This document shows positions 52,029 to 63,100 of a stretch of 64,000 bases of DNA, piece after piece (the first letter of the stretch is position 1; every line of letters starts with the position of its first letter). Origin of the DNA: Plumapathes pennacea (Eukaryota > Cnidaria > Anthozoa > Antipatharia > Myriopathidae). A program made the position numbers and the translations under genes. The stretch covers positions 616,001 through 680,000 of the forward strand of contig OZ038464.1 of the NCBI GenBank assembly GCA_964036295.1, read 5' to 3'. The notes under the pieces are model-generated. The model saw nothing but the letters and a program-made list of their open reading frames with translations, made no database searches and had not been told where the DNA came from.

Positions 52029-53817
52029 TTAAAACATCACAACTTTGAAAGTTTTAAGAGGTTTTGCTGCTATATCTAGCCAACGGATTAAGATACATAA
52101 AGCAAATGTATTGCAGAAAGTCTTCTTATAGTCCCAAAAAGATTTCCTAAAAGTTTCAAGAGTTTTCAATTTTTGGCCAAAATCGGCAAAAAACCCTCGT
52201 GTATAGCCTTAGTATTCTGTCAAAATCCAGTCATTTTTCGAAGAACCAGAATCTCGTAAAACTTTCAGGAAACGTTCCTGGGACTATGCCGACGGTTTTT
52301 GCATAGTTTTCGTAAACTTTAAGCCCGCGCGTCGTGAGAAATTACAGCAAATCATCGACTAATTAAAACATCACAACTTTCAAAGTTTTAAGAGGTTTTG
52401 CTGCTATATCTAGCCAACGGATTAAGATACATAAAGCAAATGTATTGCAGAACGTCTTCTTATAGTCCCAAGAAGATTTCCTAAAAGTTTCAAGAGTTTT
52501 CAATTTTTGGCCAAAATCGGCAAAAAACCCTCGTGTATAGCCTTAGCATTTTGTCAAAATCCAGTCATTTTTCGAACAACCAGAATCTCATAAAACTTTC
52601 AGGAAACGTTCCTGGGACTATGCCGACGGTTTTTGCATAGTTTTTGTAAACTTTAAGCCCGCTCGTCGTGAGAAATTACAGAAAATCATCGACTAATTAA
52701 AACATCACAACTTTCAAAGTTTTAAGAGGTTTTGCTGCTATATCTCACCAACGGATTAAGATACATAAAGCAAATGTATTGCAGAAAGTCTTCTTATAGT
52801 CCCAAAAAGATTTCCTAAAAGTTTCAAGAGTTTTCAATTTTTGGCCAAAATCGGCAAAAAACCCTCGTGTATAGCCTTAGTATTTTGTCAAAATCCAGTC
52901 AATTTTCGAACAACCAGAATCTCATAAAACTTTCAGGAAACGTTCCTGGGACTATGCCGACGGTTTTTGCATAGTTTTTGTAAACTTTAAGCCCGCGCGT
53001 CGTGAGAAATTACAGCAAATCGTCGACTGATTAAAACATCACACCTTTCAAAGTTTTAAGCGGTTTTAATGCTATATCTCGCCAACGGATGAAGATACAT
53101 AAAGCAAATGTGTTGCAGAAAGTCTTGTTATAGTCCCAGGAAGGTTTCCTTAAAGTTTCAAGAGTTTTCAATTTTTGGCCAAAATCGGCAAAAAACCCTC
53201 GTGTATAGCCTTAGTATTTTGTCAAAATCCGGTCAATTTTCGACCATCTCAGAATCGCATGAAACTTTCAGGAAATGTTCCTTGGACTATGCCGACGGTT
53301 TTTACATAATTTTTGTAAACTAAGTCCGCGTGTCGTAAGAAATTACAGCAAATCGTCGACTAATTAAAACATCACACCTTTCAAAGTTTTAAGCGGTTTT
53401 AATGCTATATCTTGCCAACGGATGAAGATCCATAAAGCAAATCTATTGTAGAAAGTCTTGTTATAGTCCCAGGAAGGTTTCCTTAAAGTTTCAAGAGTTT
53501 TCAATTTTTGGCCAAAATCGGCAAAAAACCCTGGGGTATAACCTTAGTATTTTGTCAAAATCCAGTCATTTTTGGACCAACCAGAATCTCATAAAACTTT
53601 CAGGAAATGTTCCTGGGAGTATGCCGACGGTTTTTGCATAGTTCTTGTAAACTTTAAGCTTGCTCGTCGTGAGAAATTACAGCAAATCATCGACTAATTA
53701 AAACATCACACCTTTCAAAGTTTTAAGCGGTTTTAATGCTATATCTTGCCAACAGATTAAGATACATAAAGCAAATGTATTGCAGAAAGTCTTCTTATAG
53801 TCCCAGGAAGGTTTCCT
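52029..53817 (+). repeat. 334-bp edge-subtype satellite, about 5.3 units
   Basis: Units repeat about every 334 bp (ttaaaacatcac at 52363 and 52697). They differ from the core 338-bp unit in fixed ways: caaagttttaagaggttttg replaces the aggagc...gctcct hairpin, gtcgtgagaaattacagcaa replaces gtcgtcagatattcgag, and 'ccctcgtgtatagcc' replaces 'ccctgtgctatagcc'. The first bases continue the unit interrupted by the Helitron at 50546. The block ends mid-unit at 53817, where truncated Helitron copy B begins. Confidence 0.9.
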
Positions 53818-54139
53818 GCGTTACCCGCTTCTGTTCATGTCGCTTTCGATCGGCATTCATGCGCTGTTTTCTCTGCGGAGTTGTCTGCGTTACCCGCTTC
53901 TGTTCATGTCGCTTTCGATCGGCATTCATGCGCTGTTTTCTTTGCGGAGTTGTTTCTTCGGCACGCTTCTGTTTATGATGCTGTCGATCATAACAGGATT
54001 GTCGCCTTTTCTCGAGACGAATTTGGCGTTGTTCGCTTGTTTCACGATTTCGCCTTGCTCGTGCCTGTTCCTTTCTCATTTGAAGACGAGCTTCGCGAGA
54101 CTGTTGTGTTTCAAGTTTTTCAGTTTTTCAGTTTTCCAT
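53818..54139 (-). pseudogene. Decayed Arg/Gln-rich protein fragment of the Helitron, copy B
   Basis: The ATG at 54139 is followed by an in-frame TGA at codon 4, with three extra bases relative to copy A. From the next Met (54079) an open frame reads MRKEQARARRNRETSEQRQI, then two near-identical 23-residue repeats built on TPQRKQRMNADRKRHEQKR. The frame then runs across the junction into satellite DNA and stops at 53795. The repeats are basic, low in hydrophobic residues and probably disordered or coiled-coil. This is the better preserved of the two copies, but it lacks all downstream domains. Confidence 0.6.
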
Positions 54140-54408
54140 TTTCGTGAACACAGCTACGATATATTGTTGCTTCGTTCAAATTAAATGGTTCGTTCAAATT
54201 CCGAGTAAAACAACTACAGAGCACACGTGATCGATCCGGCCTTTGTTATTGGTTAGCAGGGTAACCGCGCCTAAAGTCGTACGCCAGACAGAATGACTGA
54301 CTGATAGACGAACGTTAAATTTCGAGATGGCGGCAGGCTTGGAGTCCCCAAGTAGGCGGTATATTACTGCGTTAGTGTCATGATTATTTCCCTCACTTCG
54401 TTCGGGGA
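53818..54408 (-). mobile_element. Helitron-like element, copy B (3' truncated)
   Basis: The 5' end at 54408 is the same TCCCCGAACGAAGTGAGGGA terminus, again preceded by A. The leader matches copy A closely (aatttcgagatggcg, ccaagtaggcggtata and gtgatcgatccggcctttgt on the plus strand) apart from small indels. On the other side the element stops inside the basic-repeat coding region at 53818, directly against satellite, with no CTRR end. About 0.9 kb present in copy A is missing, so copy B was cut by deletion or unequal exchange. Confidence 0.75.
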
Positions 54409-55800
54409 TAACATAGAAGATCTTCAGTTTTACAAAAAGCTGTTTTTATTTATTAAAAATATTTCGAATGATTCACAAATGTGCTGATGCAAACTTTATG
54501 TCTATATTTTAAAAGATCTGCGAGTTACATGACTTCAAATTTCGCATATCAAACCGTCATTTTCGGTCAAAATTACACATAAATAAATGCGTAGTTTTAA
54601 AGCTATATCTCGTCAACAGTGACGAAAAATAAACACATTGAACTCCCCGTGAAGTCTCGTTATAGTCCCAGTAAGGTTTCCTGAAAGTTTGGAAGGATTT
54701 AAATTTTTGGTCAAAATGGGCCGATTTTGGACAAAATGTTTTGCCTCTTACGGAAAACGATGTCCCGTCTTGGTCGATCATTCAAATCGCACGAAACTTT
54801 CATGGAATTTTCTGAACAGTTCACAAATGTGTTGCTTTAAACTTTATGTCTATATTGAAAACGATCCGCGAGTAATATGACTTCAAACTTCGCATATCAA
54901 ACAGTCATTTTCGGTCAAAATTTCAGATAAATAAATGTGTAGTTTTAAAGCTATATCTCGTCAACAGTGACAAAAAATAAACACATTGAACTACCTCAAG
55001 TCTCTTTATACTCCCAGTAATGTTTCCTGAAAGTTTGGAAGGATTCAAAATTTTTTGTGAAATTGGGCCGATTTTGGACAAAATGTTAAGGCTAACCCCT
55101 TAAATTTTTGTCGAAAATCGGCCATTTTTCCCTCTTACGGAAAACGGTGTACCGTCTCGGCCGATCATTCAAATCGCATGAAACTTTTACGGAATGCTTC
55201 TGAATGATTTAAAAATGTGCTAATGCTCTATATTTAAAACAATCTGCGAGTAATATGACTTCAAACTTCGCATATCAAACCGTCATTTTCGGTCAAAATT
55301 ACAGATAAATGCATAGTTTTAAAGCTATGTCTTGTCAACAATGATGAAAAATAAACACATTGAACTGCCCGAAGTCTCCTTATAGTCCCAGTAATATTTC
55401 CAGAAAGTTTTGAAGGATTCAAATTTTTGGTCAAACTTGGCCGATTTTGGAAAATATGTTGAGGATAACCCCTTAAATTTTTGTCGAAAATCGGCCATTT
55501 TTTGACTCCTATGGAAAACGATGTCCCGTCTTGGTCGATCATTCAAATCACATGTAATTTTTAGGGAATCGTTTTGAATAATTTCCAAAGGTGCTGATGT
55601 AAACTTTAAGTTTATATTTAAAACGATCCGCGAATAATAAGACTTCAAACTTTGCATATCATTCCGTCATTTTCGGTCAAAATTACAAATAAATAAATGC
55701 GTAGTTTTAAAGCTATATCTCGTCGTGACGAAAAATAAGCACAATGAACTGCCTGAAGTCTCGTTATAGTCCCAGTAAGGGTTTTTTGAAAGTTTAGTAG
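54409..55800 (+). repeat. Distant 348-388-bp relatives of the satellite, about four units
   Basis: The landmark agctatatctcgtcaacagt recurs at 54601, 54949, 55323 (variant) and 55711, giving periods of 348, 374 and 388. The order of blocks parallels the main unit: agctatatctcgtcaac for ctatatctcgccaac, ttatagtcccagtaaggtttcctgaaagttt, 'aatttttggtcaaaatgggc' for 'aatttttggccaaaatcggc', and gatcattcaaatcgcacgaaactttc for accatctcagaatcgcatgaaactttc. Units are strongly diverged and carry extra segments (cttcaaacttcgcatatcaa). A further 44 bases, 55801-55844, are GC-rich and unassigned. Confidence 0.8.
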
Positions 55801-55844
55801 CCCGCGGCGATGTCTTCGATGATTGCAAGGAACCGGTCGGCTTG

Positions 55845-58800
55845 GCAGTCTATATCCTGACCCATTCAAGTTTTCAAAATCTGATCAATTTAGGCCCGGT
55901 TCTATGGTCTGATCAATTCATTCCGTGATTTCAGGCAGTATATAACCTGACCCATTCCACTTTTCAAAATATGTCGAATTTAGGACCGTTTTTAAGGCCT
56001 AATCGATCAATTCCGTGATTTCGAGCAGTATATAACCTGACTCATTCCAGTTTTCAAAATCTGATCAATCTAGGCCCGGTTCTATGGTCTGATCGATTCA
56101 TTCCGTGATTTCAGGCAGTATATAACCTGACCCATTCCACTTTTCAAAATATGTCGAATTTAGGACCGTTTCTAAGGCCTCATCGATCAATTCCGTGATT
56201 TCGAGCAGTATATAACCTGACTCATTCCAGTTTTCAAAATCTGATCAATTTAGGCCCGGTTCTATGGTCTGATCGATTCAGTTCCGTGATTTCAGGCAGT
56301 ATTTAACCTGACCAATTCCACTTTTCAAAATATGTCGAATTTAGGACCGTTTCTAAGGCCTAATCGATCAATTCCGTGATTTCGAGCAGTATATAACCTG
56401 ACTCATTCCAGTTTTCAAAATCTAATCAATTTAGGCCCGGTTCTATGGTCTGATCGATTCATTCCGTGATTTCAGGCAGTATATAACCTGACCCATTCCA
56501 CTTTCCAAAATATGTCGAATTTAGGACCGTTTCTAAGGCCTCATCGATCAATTCCGTGATTTCGAGCAGTATATAACCTGACCCAATTCCAGTTTTCAAA
56601 ATCTGATCAATTTAGGCCCGGTTCTATAGCCTGATCGATTCATTCCGTGATTTCAGGCAGTATATAACCTGACCCAATTCCAGTTTTCAAAATATGATGA
56701 ATTTAGGCCCGGTTCTATGGCCTGATAGATCCATTCTGTGATTTCGAGCAGTATATAACCTGACCCATTCCAGTTTTCAAAATATGACAAATTTAGGCCC
56801 ATTTCTGTGGCCTGACCGATCAATTCCGTGATTTCGAGCAGTGTATATATAGCCTGACTCATTCCAGTTTTCAAAATCTGAAGGCCCCGTTCTATGGCCT
56901 GATCGATCAATTCCGTGATTTCGAGCAGCATATAACCTGACCCAATTCCAGTTTTCAAAATATGACGAATTTAGGACCGGTTCTATGGCCTGATAGATCA
57001 ATTCCGTGATTTCGAGCAGTATATAACCTGACCCAATTCCAGTTTTCAAAATCTGATCAATTTAGGCCCGGTTCTATAGCCTGATCGATTCATTCCGTGA
57101 TTTCAGGCAGTATATAATCTGACCAATTCCAGTTTTCAAAATATGACAAATATAGGCCCGGTTCTATGGCCTGATCGATTTATTCCGTGATTTCAGGCAG
57201 TATATAATCTGACCAATTCCAGTTTTCAAAATATGACGAATATAATAGGCCCGGTTCTATGGCCTGATCGATCAATTCCGTCATTTCAAGCAGTATATAA
57301 CCTGACCCATTCCAGTTTTCAAAATATGACGAATTTAGGATCGTTTCTGAGGCCTAATCGATCAATTCCGTGATTCGAGGCAGTATATAACCTGGCTCAT
57401 TCCAGTTTTCAAAATATGACGAATTTAGGCCCAGTTCTATGGCCTGACCGATCAATCCCGTGATTTCGAGCAGTATACAACCTGACCCAATTCCAGTTTT
57501 CAAAATATGATGAATTTAGGCCCGGTTCTATGGCCTGATAGATCCATTCTGTGATTTCGAGCAGTATATAACCTGACCCATTCCAGTTTTCAAAATATGA
57601 CAAATTTAGGCCCATTTCTGTGGCCTGACCGATCAATTCCGTGATTTCGAGCAGTGTATATATAGCCTGACTCATTCCAGTTTTCAAAATCTGAAGGCCC
57701 CGTTCTATGGCCTGATCGATCAATTCCGTGATTTCGAGCAGCATATAACCTGACCCAATTCCAGTTTTCAAAATATGACGAATTTAGGACCGGTTCTATG
57801 GCCTGATAGATCAATTCCGTGATTTCGAGCAGTATATAACCTGACCCAATTCCAGTTTTCAAAATCTGATCAATTTAGGCCCGGTTCTATAGCCTGATCG
57901 ATTCACTCCGTGATTTCAGGCAGTATATAATCTGACCAATTCCAGTTTTCAAAATATGACAAATATAGGCCCGGTTCTATGGCCTGATCGATTTATTCCG
58001 TGATTTCAGGCAGTATATAATCTGACCAATTCCAGTTTTCAAAATATGACGAATATAGGCCCGGTTCTATGGCCTGATCGATCAATTCCGTCATTTCAAG
58101 CAGTATATAACCTGACCCATTCCAGTTTTCAAAATATGACGAATTTAGGATCGTTTCTGAGGCCTAATCGATCAATTCCGTGATTCGAGGCAGTATATAA
58201 CCTGGCTCATTCCAGTTTTCAAAATATGACGAATTTAGGCCCAGTTCTATGGCCTGACCGATCAATCCCGTGATTTCGAGCAGTATATAACCTGACCCAA
58301 TTCCAGTTTTCAAAATCTGATCAATTTAGGCCCGGTTCTATAGCCTGATCGATTCATTCCGTGATTTCGAGCAGTATATAGCCTGACCCAATTCCAGTTT
58401 TCAAAATCTGATCAATTTAGGCCCGGTTCTATGGCCTGATAGATTCATTCAGTGATTTCAGACAGTATATAACCTGACCCATTCCACTTTTCAAAAGATG
58501 TCGAATTTAGGACCGTTTCTAAGGCCTCATCGATCAATTCCGTGATTTCGACCAGCATATAATCTGACTCAGTCAAGTTTTTAAAATATGACGAATTTAG
58601 GCCTGGTTCTATGGCCTGATAGACCAATTCCGTGATTTCGAGCAGTATATAACCTGACCCAATTCCAGTTTTCAAAATCTGGTCAATTTAGGCCCGGTTC
58701 TATGTCCTGATAGATCCATTCCGTGATTTCGAGCAGTATATAATCTGACCCATTCCATTTTTCAAAATATGACGAATTTAGGCCCGGTTCTATGGCCTGA

Positions 58801-59452
58801 TCGATCAATTCCGTGATTTCGAGCAGTATACAATCTGACCCATTCCAGTTTTCAAAATATGACGAATTTAGGCCCGGTTCTATGGCCTGATCAATCAATT
58901 CCGTGATTTCGAGCAGTATATAATCTGAACCATTCCAGTTTTCAAAATATGACAAATTTAGGACCGGTTCTATGGCCTGATCGATTCATTCCGTGATTTC
59001 AGGCAGTATATAACCTGACTCATTCCAGTTTTCAAAATATGACGAATTTAGGCCCGGTTCTTTGGCCTGATAGATCAATTGCGTGATTTCGAGCAGTATA
59101 TAACCTGACCCAATTCCAGTTTTCAAAATCTGATGAATTTATGCCCGGTTCTATGGCCTGATAGATCTATTCGTGATTTCGAGCAGTATGTAACCTGACT
59201 CATTCCAATTTTCAAAATATGACAAATTTAGGCCCGGTTCTATAGCCTTATCGATTCATTCCGTGATTTCAGGCAGTATATAACCTGACCCATTCCAGTT
59301 TTCAAAATCAGCTGACGAATTAGGCCCGGTTTTATGACCTGGTTGATTTATTCTGTGATTTTAGGCAGCATATAACCTGACTCATTCCAGATTTCAAAAT
59401 ATGACGAATGTTGGCCCACAATGACGTCACCAGTTTCATTCCGTCTGAATGG
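55845..59452 (+). repeat. 90-bp satellite, about 40 units
   Basis: The cagtatataacctga landmark recurs at 55936, 56026, 56116 and onward every 90 bases or so. Units carry attccgtgatttcgagcagt, tataacctgacccattccag and aatttaggcccggttctatg. From 55850 to about 56600 two unit types alternate (tcaatttaggcccggttcta and gaatttaggaccgtttctaa), forming a 180-bp dimer. A stretch near 56667-57485 is repeated 813 bp later. As 90 is a multiple of three, the minus strand stays open as 30-residue repeats for up to 120 residues, but no conserved start, domain or codon bias supports a gene. Confidence 0.95.
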
Positions 59453-60090
59453 CCAGTATATAACCTGAGCCAGCGGTTGATTTCGTCAGAAAATAACCTG
59501 AGCCAGCGGTTGATTTCGTCAGTATATAACCTGAGCCAGCGGTTCATTTCGTCAGTATATAACCTGAGCTAGCGGTTGATTTCGTCAGTATATAACCTGA
59601 GCCAGCGGTTCATTTTGTCAGTATATAACCTGAGCCAGCGGTTCATTTTTTCAGTATATAACCTGAGCCAGCGGTTCATTTTATCAGTATATAACCTGAG
59701 CCAGCGGTTCATTTCGTCAGTATATAACCTGAGCCAGCGGTTCATTTTGTCAGTAAAAAAACCTGAGCCAGCGGTTGATTTCGTCAGTATATAACCTGGG
59801 CCAGCGGTTGATTTCGTCAGTATATAACCTGAGCCAGCGGTTCATTTCTTCAGTATATAACCTGAGCCAGCGGTTCATTTTGTCAGTAAAAAAACCTGAG
59901 CCAGCGGTTGATTTCGTCAGTATATAACCTGAGCCAGCGGTTCATTTCGTCAGTAAAAAAACCTGAGCCAGCGGTTGATTTCGTCAGTATATAACCTGAG
60001 CCAGCGGTTGATTTCGTCAGTATATAACCTGAGCCAGCGGTTCATTTCGTCAGTGAAAAACCTGAGCCAGCGGTCCATTTTGTCAGTATA
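59453..60090 (+). repeat. 33-bp repeat with TATATAA core, about 19 units
   Basis: Units read gtcagtatataacctgagcc then agcggttcatttc (33 bp), with variants ggttgatttc and cagtaaaaaaacctgag. The cagtatataacctga part is shared with the adjacent 90-bp unit. Each unit is three helical turns and 11 codons long, so both strands keep open frames of 11-residue repeats that lack ATG starts on the plus strand. The array stops 43 bp before the FAM185A-like start codon. TATATAA matches a TATA box, so these units could affect initiation there; that is inference. Confidence 0.93.
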
Positions 60091-60133
60091 TATTAACCTG
60101 GTGATTTCGTGCGAAGCGGGTGCAAAACACAGC

Positions 60134-63100
60134 ATGCTCAAGTGTGGACATCTAGTCCAACCGTTTATGCGGAGAGGAATAGGTTCTCTGTTGTTTCAAG
60201 TACGGCACAAGATCCATGTGGTCGATAAAACGTTTCTGCCTGCCTTTCTCGAAGGGATTGCGTGCATCGGTAAATTTCCTTACTCGGTAGAAATTGAGCC
60301 AATCGATTCGACACGAATGCCCAATTTTCCCACTGACTCTAGACCAATGGATTTGACACGGCTGCCCTATTATCCCAAAGCCTTTGAGCCAATCGATTCG
60401 ACACGACTGCCCGATTTTCCCACTGCTTGTGCTACTCTTTTTATACGAACAAGTGATGATCAGGACTTGGACAGTGCACTCATTGAAGAATTCGAGAAGA
60501 ACATTAACTATAAGGTCGAAGCAGCGTTTGAGAAAGACGTTCACTACATCCAGGTAAAGTGTTCATAGGCAAAGTTCTCCTTTCAATGCATAATAAGATG
60601 TATGTAGTTCAGTATGGAGAAAATGACAGGTGATCTCTTGCTTGGGTTAAGAGTGATCAGAGACAAACTTCTCCTTTCAATACATAATCAGATGTATGTA
60701 GTTCAGTATGGAGAAAATGGAAGGTGATCTCTTGCTTGGTGATCAGAGGCAAACTTCTCCTTTCATTAAATAGTCAGCTGTATGTAGTTCAGTATGGAGA
60801 AAATGACAGGTGATCTCCTGCTTGGGTTCAATAGTCAATATCAACACTGGACATGTTGTTCAGGACAGATTGCATATATTCATAATAACTTTCACTCTTA
60901 AGAGTGATCAACTTCAATTTTCTCTTTCAGTCTCTCACCAGAGATATACATAGAGGATATTACACAGCGGCGCGAAGATATGAATTTTATTTTTGAGGGG
61001 TAAAAACAATATTTTACGAATGAGCGCTTCGCGAGTGAGTAAAATATTGTTTTTACTACGAGAAAATAAAGTCCATATCTTCAAGCCGCCGTGTAATTTT
61101 CTTTTTATTATATTAGACACGAGTGTTTTACAAGAAATTGCACAAACAACCGTGCAAAAGCGGAAAATGATGCCAACGATATCCTCACTAGTGAGGATAT
61201 GGAAAATATGCCACTCAGGTCCTGGATGTAGTTTCGTATGGATTCTACACATGGTATATTTTCCAGTAAAACCCTCGTGTCTATATAATAACATATAATA
61301 TGGAGATATTAGGATTTTGATAGATTGATAGTTGACTAAACTATCAATTCTCACTACATCACTCATACATTTTCAACTGATTGGTTGGGAGAACCTGGTA
61401 TTTTAAGCTCAGGAGTGAACAGTTAAGTACTGTACCGTACCTGCCAGATCACTATACAGTATGCTCTCTGGATCCTGTCTAGTGTACTATCATTTATCGA
61501 TTTATGTTGTTCCAGGTCTATTGTAATGAGCGAAAGAAACACACCAGCATTCTTCCACCAAATGTAGAAGTAGGCGTCCGTCTAGAAGTCCCGGTAAAGT
61601 TTGGAGTCAAGGTCACTGGAGGCCGGGATGCCCCCATCTACGTAAAAAACCTGGAGGGCGAAACTTATGAGATAACAACAGAAAATGCAAGCTGTTATCT
61701 AACGAATCTCAAAGGATCGTACATCAGTGTGGAGACTGATGGAGGTAGTATTGTGTGCGATTCATCTTTGATCTACACCTTTGGTTCTCTGGTTACGCGA
61801 GGAGATGGTGACATATCAGCTAGCAAGCTACAGGGTTCAAAATTTTACCTAGAGACAGAAGAAGGAAAGATTGATGTTAAGGCTGTCTATCTGAAGAGGT
61901 CTGAGTTTTGTTCGCAAGGTGGAGACATTCAGCTGGGGGATATACATGGTAAGACTTCAAAACAGTTGTCAAGGAGCGACAATATTGCTTATGGCTTGCT
62001 CTTATGCAACCCCCACTTAGCATAAGAATGCAAGTCCTTTGTGCACAATGAAAACAGGCCTGATGAAAGTCAGGGTTGGCACGGACACGAAAAAACTTCT
62101 GGTTTTCAAGGTCAGGGAAAAGTCAGTGAATTTTGCATCAAGTCAGGGAAAAGTCTATACTCTTGTCAAAGTCAGGGAATTTTATTTTCAGGTTGTGGCA
62201 AGCTTTGATAATGATTTTATGAACAATGTTAATTCAAAAACGTTTCCATGAAGATGAAAAGAAGCATTATACTGTACTTTATAATTACCTAACCCTTTCA
62301 CTCCTGAGTTCAAAATACAAATTCTCCCAACCATATTATAAGGAAATTTGTGAGTGATGAAAAGAGAATTTATGTTTTAACCAGCTGTCATTTGAGCAAG
62401 GTATTAAATGCCAAATTCTCCATACTATATGATATATCTGTGGTGGAAGACTGAAAAGAGAAAATTGAAGTTGGTCACTCTTGGGAGTGAAAGGGTTAAA
62501 AAATGCAGAAGCAATAATTGTATTATTATAATAATTAAAAATTATTTTGTATTTAATATAAAACTCTAAACTTGTTTTAACCATTTCACTCCTGCATAGC
62601 TCATATACAAATTAACCCTCAACTATTAAAAAAGAAAATGTAGGAATGATATAATAGTGAAAATTGATTGTTCACTTTAATCAAACATCAATTGCCAGAT
62701 TCTCCTTACTGTATAGTCTGTTTGCACTGATGCCTCCGTCTTTGTTGCTATTGTCATTACACACATCCAGGCATAACAGAAGTGGAGGCAGAAACAGGAA
62801 ATATTTCTATTGCTTCTGTGACGGGTGACCTGAAGGCTTTAACAAGGCAAGGGGACATAGACATTCACTTGGCAGAGCACAATAATGTGGACATGCAATC
62901 AAAGGAAGGTAGGATATTTATTTAGCACATTATCTGTGTTTGTGAATAGATGGCACTCAGTGAAGACAGACATTCCAATTTGCCCACTTTACACAAGAAT
63001 CTCCCACTTACATCCATTGTCTCCCACAAAATAGTGCCAAGAGCTGTTTACAGCTTTTTTACCTTTAGTAATACAAGTCAAATCTGTATTAATTACCCTT

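Noticed and set aside
56653-58955. Minus-strand frames of up to 120 residues made of 30-residue repeats
   Set aside because: They follow from a 90-bp period, which keeps frame automatically. There is no conserved start, signal or domain, and other units contain stops.
59576-59794. Plus-strand 11-residue-repeat peptide in the 33-bp array
   Set aside because: It lacks an ATG and exists in frame only because 33 is a multiple of three. The shared TATATAA core is the more likely relevant feature.
9155-60090. CRISPR array
   Set aside because: Units are contiguous tandem copies with no unique spacers, periods are 338, 90 and 33 bp without repeat-spacer structure, and the genes are eukaryotic.
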